Assembly: GCA_030638625.1 (NCBI GenBank)
Contig: DAOWEE010000085.1
Location: 1 to 11,457, forward strand
Reading direction: 5' to 3'
Length of the DNA stretch: 11,457 nucleotides
From: Methanosarcinales archaeon
GTDB lineage: Archaea > Halobacteriota > Methanosarcinia > Methanosarcinales > Methanocomedenaceae
Under the pieces are notes generated by a model that saw only the letters and a program-made list of their open reading frames with translations, did not search any database and was not told the origin of the DNA. The position numbers were made by a program, and so were the translations under genes. Position 1 is the first letter of the stretch; each line of letters begins with the position of its first letter. Of this stretch, positions 6,400 to 11,457 are shown in pieces.

Positions 6400-7464
6400 T
6401 TAACGGGTCCAATGCAATTTTTTCCCCCTCAGGATTTGCATCATATCCGGGATAGCGTATTTACCGGCAGTGGCATCAAGAACAATACATTTCTTACCAT
6501 CAATTTCATAATATGATATCTGCTGGTCCTTGAAAAGTTCATAAGGAGAATAATAGAAATAAAATTTCAAATCCATATCAACAATAGCCTCATTCCGGTT
6601 ATCATTCTTCAGAACCAGGCCACCATAAGTGGTAAGACCATCACATGAATCACTTGTCCATATAACATCATGATTCTTACATGATGGATAATATTCGAAT
6701 GGCTCATTCCTGGACAACAGTTCATAATCTTCTCTGGATGGTACTACGTAAGTTGTCAATGGTTGAGATGAAGCAATATCATACTTAATGTTCATATACT
6801 CAATAGGTGAAGATAAACCAGAGCCATCCCCCCCATAATAAAATAAATACCCTGGTTTGAGTGTAAACGTCTGCTGTTTTTGCTCTACAATATAGAGATT
6901 ACCTCCTTCCATAACCACCTCCATATTTCCATTTTGACTCATGTCCTGTGAAATCTGGTTCAGAAGGGGTTCTTCGAGATACTGCATTAAATTCTCAGTA
7001 TCAATATCATATGCCAGGCAATATGCATGGTCATCAGTTATAACAAAATATGTCTTAATTCCCAGGTTCTCTAAAAGCGACATCATTAGTATTGTCAGGT
7101 CTTCACAATCTCCCCCCTGTACATCCATCGTATCATAGGGTGACTGGATAAATTCCCGGTTTCTGGGGTCACTATAATAGGAATAATTTTCAACAACATA
7201 TCGATAAATTTCATTTATCTGGCATTCCTTATCTCCAGAAGGACAGTTCCCTGCGATAGTAGCGGCTTCTTGTCTCAAATTAATATCATCAAAAACAATC
7301 TGGCTGATGTAAGGTTGTGCTCTTTTAACTACAGGGTCACCGGTAATATTTGATAGACTTCCCTCGTCAATACAACCTGACATTAATACTATACTAATTA
7401 CTATGATAACCGTTATCCAGATAATGAAATGGGGGGTCTTTCTCAAATTTATATCTGCTGCCAT
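6400..7464 (-). CDS. Transglutaminase-like (papain-fold) membrane-anchored lipoprotein
   Basis: Predicted exported protein of 354 aa. Seen: a hydrophobic N-terminal segment (about 13-29) ending in a lipobox-like LMSGC31, so it is probably lipid- or membrane-anchored facing outward; a papain-fold core with catalytic-type Cys120 in GGDCEDL, His146 in DDHAYCLAYD, and Asp330 in VLDATAG, the usual C-H-D order of transglutaminase-like cysteine proteases and transferases. About 180 residues separate His and Asp, far more than the typical 15-20, implying a large inserted domain. The start at 7464 is 22 nt after the ubiX stop; the longer frame to 7557 would overlap ubiX and lacks a signal-like start. 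It is probably co-transcribed with ubiX. The substrate is unknown. Confidence 0.8.
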   Translation of the reverse strand: MAADINLRKTPHFIIWITVIIVISIVLMSGCIDEGSLSNITGDPVVKRAQPYISQIVFDDINLRQEAATIAGNCPSGDKECQINEIYRYVVENYSYYSDPRNREFIQSPYDTMDVQGGDCEDLTILMMSLLENLGIKTYFVITDDHAYCLAYDIDTENLMQYLEEPLLNQISQDMSQNGNMEVVMEGGNLYIVEQKQQTFTLKPGYLFYYGGDGSGLSSPIEYMNIKYDIASSQPLTTYVVPSREDYELLSRNEPFEYYPSCKNHDVIWTSDSCDGLTTYGGLVLKNDNRNEAIVDMDLKFYFYYSPYELFKDQQISYYEIDGKKCIVLDATAGKYAIPDMMQILRGKKLHWTR

Positions 7465-7486
7465 TAATGGACCGCCCTTTCTAAAC

Positions 7487-8047
7487 CTACTCCCACCTGC
7501 GATACAATTCGTGCTCCACATCCAGCAGGTCCAGCACCCTGCCCACAACAAAATCAATCATCTCAGTCACAGTCTGCGGGTTCGGGTACAGTCCCGGACA
7601 TGCAGGAAGTACAGCAGCCCCGGCTCGTCTCACCCTCACCATATTCTCCAGGTCGATCAAACTCAGCGGAGTCTCTCGTGGGACAAGAATCAACCGGCGG
7701 TCCTCTTTCAGACAGATATCTGCCGCCCGCCCCATTAGGTTATCAGAAAAACCATTGGCAATCCCGGAAAGAGTCTTCATACTGCACGGTACTACAACCA
7801 TCCCGTTTGTCCTGTGTGAACCACTGGCAACGGGGGCTGTGAACTCACGCTCGCCCCACACATGGTCAGCCAGTGCCTCCACATCGTTTACAGAATATTC
7901 AGTCTCAATTCCGATAACCTGTTTGCCTGGTTCGGAAATTATCAGGTGAGTGCTAATATTTTCAATTTCCTTTAGCACTTCTATCAGCCGAATCCCATAT
8001 ATGACACCGGATGCCCCTGATATGCCCACTACAATTTCACGATTCAT
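7487..8047 (-). CDS. ubiX: Flavin prenyltransferase UbiX
   Basis: Cytoplasmic enzyme of 186 aa that joins dimethylallyl phosphate to FMN to make prenylated FMN, the cofactor of UbiD-type decarboxylases. Seen: an N-terminal flavin-binding GISGASG (8-14); the core motif VVVPCSMKTLSGIANG (about 84-99); DNLMGRAADICLKE; and LVPRETPLS (121-129), whose Arg and Glu act in prenyl transfer. In archaea the expected partner is a UbiD-like decarboxylase, notably anhydromevalonate phosphate decarboxylase of the modified archaeal mevalonate pathway; no such gene is in this window. Length is usual for the family. It is the first gene of a minus-strand pair with the transglutaminase-like lipoprotein. Its promoter region shows only a weak TATA element. 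Confidence 0.95.
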   Translation of the reverse strand: MNREIVVGISGASGVIYGIRLIEVLKEIENISTHLIISEPGKQVIGIETEYSVNDVEALADHVWGEREFTAPVASGSHRTNGMVVVPCSMKTLSGIANGFSDNLMGRAADICLKEDRRLILVPRETPLSLIDLENMVRVRRAGAAVLPACPGLYPNPQTVTEMIDFVVGRVLDLLDVEHELYRRWE

Positions 8048-8118
8048 TGTTCATATTAACGAACCGATTACTTGAATAGTTTTTGTATTCTGATGATGCT
8101 CTGACTTTTCAGTTCAGA

Positions 8119-8145
8119 CCATTTTCAGCAACGAGCTAAAAATGG
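8119..8145. promoter_or_regulatory. Inverted repeat between divergent ubiX and feo-linked regulator
   Basis: CCATTTT (8119-8125) and AAAATGG (8139-8145) are perfect complements, with a smaller AGC/GCT pairing inside the 13-nt spacer. The element sits about 20 bp before the TATA box of the plus-strand regulator, within the divergent promoter region. It could be an operator, or a chance repeat in AT-rich DNA. Confidence 0.3.
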
Positions 8146-8165
8146 GATGGTTATTAATATAAGAA

Positions 8166-8175
8166 ATTTTATATT
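8166..8175 (+). promoter_or_regulatory. TATA box of the feo-linked regulator
   Basis: TTTTATATTT lies about 40 nt before the ATG at 8211, so transcription would start near 8195-8200, giving a short leader that contains GGGAG five nt before the start codon. Confidence 0.55.
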
Positions 8176-8210
8176 TACAATTAAAACCTATATGTTCAGT
8201 GGGAGTTCGA

Positions 8211-8843
8211 ATGAGAGAAGTAGTCCTTAAAATTTCAATGCCAGATAACTGGGTAAAGGATGTTACCGCAAAATATCCCAATCCGATCAAGTTCAAGGAA
8301 TGTATGCCTTATGGAGAATCAGGTGGTCGTGGACTTATTGAAATTGATGATACTTTAGGGATGACTGACGACATTATAAAAGAAATCGAAGCTCATGCTG
8401 AAGTATGTAGTGTTGATATATCACCCCTCAAAAACGGTAGTGTTTTAGGTTCCATCGTCACAAACAAGTGCACTGCATGCAGGGCTTTAACCGGGTCAGA
8501 GTGCTTCCTGACATCGGCTTTGAGCCTTGGAGATGGAAGTGTGGAATGGAAACTGATAACCGGGGGTAAAGGTTCCTTAATCCATTTGATTGAAAACCTC
8601 GAAATGAATGGATGTAAGGTTGAATTAAAGCACACTGAAAATCTGTCGAAAAATAATATACTCACTAACAGGCAGGAAGAGATTATCCAGGCAGCTTTTC
8701 AAAAAGGCTATTATGATTGTCCAAAAAGGATAACAGTCAAAGAACTGGCAACCATCTTTGATATTTCCCAATCTACAATGGGTGAGATTCTCCAGAGAGG
8801 GGAGAAGAAAATAATTTCAGATCATTTCTGCAGAAAACCATGA
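8211..8843 (+). CDS. Bat-type HTH_10 transcriptional regulator, Cys-rich, feo-linked
   Basis: Full-length paralog of the regulator at 3962-4594: both are 210 aa, align without gaps, and share about 127 identical residues by hand count. Seen: MPDNWVKDV near the N-terminus; C31-M-P-Y-G-E-S-G-G; cluster C87-x2-C90-x7-C98; LGDGSVEWKLITGG; C135; and a C-terminal Bat-type helix-turn-helix (about 150-203) with RQEEI, GYYDCPK and STMGEILQRGEKK. ATG at 8211 is preferred over GTG at 8199 because GGGAG lies 5 nt before it and the paralog has the same MRE start. It lies 158 nt upstream of feoA on the same strand, separated by a T9 terminator. A role in iron-dependent control of feo is inferred from position; the Cys cluster is the likely sensor if so. 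Confidence 0.87.
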   Translation: MREVVLKISMPDNWVKDVTAKYPNPIKFKECMPYGESGGRGLIEIDDTLGMTDDIIKEIEAHAEVCSVDISPLKNGSVLGSIVTNKCTACRALTGSECFLTSALSLGDGSVEWKLITGGKGSLIHLIENLEMNGCKVELKHTENLSKNNILTNRQEEIIQAAFQKGYYDCPKRITVKELATIFDISQSTMGEILQRGEKKIISDHFCRKP

Positions 8844-8844
8844 C

Positions 8845-8853
8845 TTTTTTTTT
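8845..8853 (+). terminator. T9 terminator after the feo-linked regulator
   Basis: A run of nine T residues begins one nt after the stop codon, enough for archaeal termination. It suggests that the regulator and feoAB are separate transcription units. Confidence 0.55.
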
Positions 8854-8890
8854 GTATCTTCATTCCCAGGGATTACCCTCATGAAGATAC
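8854..8890 (+). other. 10-bp stem-loop between regulator and feoA
   Basis: GTATCTTCAT (8854-8863) and ATGAAGATAC (8881-8890) are perfect complements. The loop holds a second small stem, AGGG-ATTA-CCCT (8868-8879). It follows the T9 tract rather than preceding it, so it is not a bacterial-style terminator. It may be a protein-binding site upstream of the feo promoter. Confidence 0.5.
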
Positions 8891-8911
8891 CCACGTTTTA
8901 CACCCCTAACA

Positions 8912-8925
8912 CCGCATATATCCGG
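8912..8925 (+). promoter_or_regulatory. CCG-TATA-CGG element upstream of feoA
   Basis: CCGCATATATCCGG differs at one of 14 positions from the inner part of the copy-B palindrome (3018-3035 read on the minus strand). It has a TATA core, so it may be a promoter about 76 nt before feoA or a shared regulator site. Confidence 0.4.
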
Positions 8926-8944
8926 CATAATATTGATGTTATCT

Positions 8945-8955
8945 AATTATAATAT
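8945..8955 (+). promoter_or_regulatory. Proximal TATA-like box of feoAB
   Basis: AATTATAATAT lies about 50 nt before the feoA start and would place the transcription start near 8975, within or just after the inverted repeat at 8961-8978. Confidence 0.4.
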
Positions 8956-8960
8956 TGATT

Positions 8961-8978
8961 GTTTAGGGAAACCTAAAC
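8961..8978. promoter_or_regulatory. Candidate feo operator (or RNA hairpin)
   Basis: GTTTAGG-GAAA-CCTAAAC is a perfect 7-bp inverted repeat with a 4-nt spacer, located just after the proximal TATA box and 23 nt before the feoA start. The half-site TTAGG/CCTAA resembles DtxR/IdeR-type half-sites, though the spacer is shorter than in the classic bacterial box. A DtxR-family regulator is encoded just downstream of feoB. As RNA, it would fold as a stem capped by a GAAA (GNRA) tetraloop. Confidence 0.5.
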
Positions 8979-9001
8979 TTATGGTGATATATTTGGTACT
9001 A

Positions 9002-9223
9002 ATGCTTACAGATTTACAGCAGGAACAAAAAGCAAGGATTGTAAGACTTGATGGTGGGTATGGTTTCCAGAGGAAAATGCGATCAAGAGGTATACGTGAA
9101 GGGAAAAATGTCGAAGTACTAACCAGACAACCCGGTGGTGGACCTATTGTCATAAGTATAGAAAATAAAAAGACTGCAATTGGCAGGGGAATGGCAGGTA
9201 AGGTCATTGTTGAGGTTGAATAA
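9002..9223 (+). CDS. feoA: FeoA, ferrous iron transport accessory protein
   Basis: Small cytoplasmic SH3-like protein (73 aa) that helps the FeoB ferrous iron transporter. Seen: the family pattern LTDLQxxQKARIVRLDGGYGFQRKMRSRGIREG, then VLTRQPGGGPIVISIENKKTAIGRGMAGKVIVE. ATG at 9002 is chosen because it starts the conserved domain and a GGTGAT ribosome-binding site precedes it (8983-8988, 13 nt spacing, somewhat long). Upstream ATGs at 8981 and 8933 would add residues foreign to the family, and the latter would read through the putative operator. The stop overlaps the feoB start by one nt (TAATG), indicating coupled translation. Confidence 0.93.
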   Translation: MLTDLQQEQKARIVRLDGGYGFQRKMRSRGIREGKNVEVLTRQPGGGPIVISIENKKTAIGRGMAGKVIVEVE

Positions 9224-10950
9224 TGGACCTCAATAAAACAAAGAAAATCCTGTTAATGGGAAATCCCAATGTCGGAAAAAGTGTGGTTTTTTCTCGATTG
9301 ACAGGAGCAAATGTGATAGCTTCCAATTATCCTGGAAGTACTATTGAGTTCACAAAGGGATTAATGCGAATAGACGGGAATAAAATAGAACTGATTGACG
9401 TACCTGGCACATACTCTCTGGAGCCGACAAACGCAGCAGAAGAAGTTGCCGTTGAAATGCTGGGTGAAGGGGATTTAATAATAAATGTTATTGACTCAAC
9501 AAACCTGGAGAGAAACCTTTACCTCACGCTTGAATTATTGCAGCACAATACTCCGGTGGTAATTGCACTTAATATGTGGGATGAGGCAAAACATAATGGA
9601 ATAACAATAAATCCAGGTGAATTGGAAAAACTATTGGGCGTGCCTGTTGTGCCTATTGTTGCACTAACAGGCGAAGGTGTAAAAACACTATTATCACGTC
9701 TGAAAGATGCACCCATTCCCACAACCGCGTCACAAAGTGAAGCTGAAAAATGGATCCACATTGGAGAGATTATCAAAAAGGTACAAAAGATTGAGCACAG
9801 GCATCATACAATCTGGGAAAAAATATCAGATGCTACAGTGAAACCAACAACCGGACTTCCGATAGGATTGGGTATAATCCTTCTGACATTCGCTTTTATC
9901 AGATTTATCGGCGAAGGCCTTATAGGTCATGTAATTGAGCCGTTATTTGATCTGTATACACCAATTGCGATGGAAATAAGCCGTGCCCTCGGGCCCGGTA
10001 TATTACATGACATAATTATTGGGAGGTTGATTGAAGGGGATATTGACTATGTACAGTCAATGGGACTTCTGACTACCGGCATTTTTGTGCCTTTAGGAAT
10101 GGTACTTCCGTACATCCTGGCATTCTATTTCGGCTTATCTATTCTTGAGGATACAGGTTACTTACCTCGCTTATCTGTGTTGGCAGACACTATATTCCAC
10201 AGATTCGGACTTCATGGTTGCGGGATAGTATCTGTATTCTTAGGTTTAGGGTGCAATGTGCCAGGTGCTTTATCCACCAGGATACTTGATACAAGAAAAC
10301 AACGATTCATTTCGGCCACACTACTTGCAATTTCTGTTCCGTGTATGGCGCAGATAGCTATGGTGTTCGGTATTTTAGGCAGTTATGGGATGGAATATGT
10401 GCTGATGGTCTTTATTGCCCTTATTGTAACCTATGTATCAGGGGGCTTAATTTTAAACAGGTATATAGCAGGTGAAAGTCCGGAAATATTTCTTGAGATT
10501 CCACCTTATCGCAGACCCTATGGTAAAGCCCTGCTAAAAAAGACATGGATGCGTGTAAGGATTTTCCTTATGGAAGCAATACCATTCGTTTTCCTTGGGG
10601 TTTTATTTATCAATATTTTATACACTGTAGGTATTATTGACGCTTTGGGTACGTTTTTTTCACCTGTAATAACTGGCGTATGGGGTTTGCCAAAAGAAGC
10701 AGCAGCAGCTTTACTTATTGGCTTTTTAAGAAAAGATGTGGCCATTGGTATGTTGCTTCCTCTTGGAATGAATCCACTTCAATTGGTAATCGCATCAACT
10801 GTCCTTACAATTTATTTTCCATGTGTTGCAACATTTGCAGTACTCGTGCGTGAACTGGGGATACAGGATCTCTTAAAATCTGTTTTACTAATGATAACTG
10901 CTGCCTTGATAGTAGGCGGGATAATGCGATTGGTATTATTGGGGTTGTAA
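9223..10950 (+). CDS. feoB: FeoB, GTP-dependent ferrous iron transporter
   Basis: Membrane Fe2+ importer of 575 aa with an N-terminal G domain. Seen: G1 G13-NPNVGKS20, G2 T40 in YPGSTIE, G3 D59-VPG62, G4 N117-MWD120, G5-like ALTGEG (147-152); then a short helical linker and a polytopic membrane part starting near residue 213 (GLPIGLGIILL). The membrane core has LEDTGYLPRLS, GLGCNVPG, VPCMAQ, GFLRKDVA and the C-terminal PCVATFAVLVREL, matching the two Gate/nucleoside-recognition domains. It is shorter than the roughly 770-aa E. coli protein mainly because the linker helices between the G domain and membrane are reduced and the cytoplasmic tail is absent. It is translationally coupled to feoA and followed 50 nt later by a DtxR-type regulator. 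Confidence 0.96.
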   Translation: MDLNKTKKILLMGNPNVGKSVVFSRLTGANVIASNYPGSTIEFTKGLMRIDGNKIELIDVPGTYSLEPTNAAEEVAVEMLGEGDLIINVIDSTNLERNLYLTLELLQHNTPVVIALNMWDEAKHNGITINPGELEKLLGVPVVPIVALTGEGVKTLLSRLKDAPIPTTASQSEAEKWIHIGEIIKKVQKIEHRHHTIWEKISDATVKPTTGLPIGLGIILLTFAFIRFIGEGLIGHVIEPLFDLYTPIAMEISRALGPGILHDIIIGRLIEGDIDYVQSMGLLTTGIFVPLGMVLPYILAFYFGLSILEDTGYLPRLSVLADTIFHRFGLHGCGIVSVFLGLGCNVPGALSTRILDTRKQRFISATLLAISVPCMAQIAMVFGILGSYGMEYVLMVFIALIVTYVSGGLILNRYIAGESPEIFLEIPPYRRPYGKALLKKTWMRVRIFLMEAIPFVFLGVLFINILYTVGIIDALGTFFSPVITGVWGLPKEAAAALLIGFLRKDVAIGMLLPLGMNPLQLVIASTVLTIYFPCVATFAVLVRELGIQDLLKSVLLMITAALIVGGIMRLVLLGL

Positions 10951-10960
10951 AACGATGCGG

Positions 10961-10970
10961 TATATTATAT
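10961..10970 (+). promoter_or_regulatory. TATA-like box before the DtxR-family gene
   Basis: TATATTATAT in the short feoB-dtxR gap could be an independent promoter, with transcription starting near 10990. Read-through from feoAB is equally possible. Confidence 0.3.
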
Positions 10971-11000
10971 CAGAACAAAATTCAACGGAGAAGTGAGTAA

Positions 11001-11447
11001 TTGACGTTTAAGACAATTGAAGAATATATCGAAGTCATCTATACACTAGAGATGGAATTTGAACGTGCTCATACAACGGATATTGCATTAAAACTTAAGA
11101 TTAAACCTCCAAGTGTCACCGAGATGTTACAAAAATTGCATGATATGGACTTTGTAATTTATGAACCGTATCGAGGCGCAAAGCTCACTCCATCAGGATT
11201 GAAATTGGCACAGGAATTAATGCAAAGTCACAAAACATTGATAAAATTCTTTGAAATTATTGGTATTGATAAAGTGACTGCTGAGGTTGATGCCTGCCAG
11301 ATCGAGCATCATGTAACTGCAAAAACAATGAAACAGTTGAATAAATTCATAGAATTTGTGCATAAAGCACCATGTGAACCTATATGGTTGGAACATTTTA
11401 AATATTTTAATGAGACCGGCAGAAGAAAGAAGTGTGATTTGAAATAA
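11001..11447 (+). CDS. DtxR/MntR-family metal-dependent transcriptional regulator
   Basis: Cytoplasmic metal-activated repressor of 148 aa: a winged helix-turn-helix (about 1-70, recognition helix around KPPSVTEMLQKL) followed by a dimerisation/metal-binding domain; no C-terminal SH3 domain, as in MntR. Alignment by eye with B. subtilis MntR keeps numbering: E8 (Asp in MntR), E11, H77, C99 (Glu99 in MntR; Cys102 in DtxR), E102, H103. The site is thus MntR-like in length with a DtxR-like cysteine, fitting an iron sensor, though specificity is not certain. The start is TTG because a stop codon (TAA) lies directly before it in frame; GGAG lies 10 nt upstream. Its location after feoAB suggests iron-dependent repression of feo, perhaps through the inverted repeat at 8961-8978. 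Confidence 0.9.
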   Translation: MTFKTIEEYIEVIYTLEMEFERAHTTDIALKLKIKPPSVTEMLQKLHDMDFVIYEPYRGAKLTPSGLKLAQELMQSHKTLIKFFEIIGIDKVTAEVDACQIEHHVTAKTMKQLNKFIEFVHKAPCEPIWLEHFKYFNETGRRKKCDLK

Positions 11448-11457
11448 AGAAAATATC

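Overview
The window looks archaeal, and most likely from the methanogen/ANME branch of Euryarchaeota (Methanosarcinales-like; inferred from gene content, not proven). The signs are two Bat-type (HTH_10) regulators, TATA-box promoters, GGTG/GGAG ribosome-binding sites, poly-T terminators, a tRNA-Asp gene without an encoded CCA, a UbiX gene, and a membrane-anchored double-VWA protein of a type seen in methanogens.

Layout. Positions 1-2457 (+) hold the 3' part of a large VWA membrane protein gene that begins before the window. Positions 2458-3048 contain no convincing protein gene but hold two diverged copies of a structured unit of about 225-235 bp. Each copy has a long hairpin, a GGGTGG hairpin, a conserved body and an 18-bp TATA-centred palindrome, and reads best as a minus-strand small RNA gene. 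Next come, on the minus strand, a ZIP metal transporter (3049-3789) and, upstream of it, a Cys-rich Bat-type regulator (3962-4594). tRNA-Asp(GTC) lies at 4800-4872 (+). A minus-strand block follows: an uncharacterised membrane protein overlapping by 4 nt a UPF0173 metallo-hydrolase (6315-4922), then ubiX followed by a transglutaminase-like lipoprotein (8047-6400). From 8211 everything is on the plus strand: a second Cys-rich Bat-type regulator, feoA, feoB and a DtxR/MntR-family regulator.

The main theme is divalent-metal handling. The two Bat-type regulators are full-length paralogs (210 aa each, aligning without gaps, about 60% identical by hand count). Each sits directly upstream, on the same strand, of a metal transporter: one before ZIP, the other before feoAB. 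They share five cysteines, including a CX2CX7C cluster. A perfect inverted repeat (TTTAGG-GAAA-CCTAAA) lies between a TATA box and the feoA start, where an operator for the DtxR-type protein would be expected. The TATA-centred palindrome of the intergenic repeats recurs, with 1 difference in 14, upstream of feoA, and more loosely upstream of the ZIP-linked regulator. Working hypothesis: a metal-responsive regulatory network in which paralogous Cys-rich HTH_10 proteins are paired with transporters.
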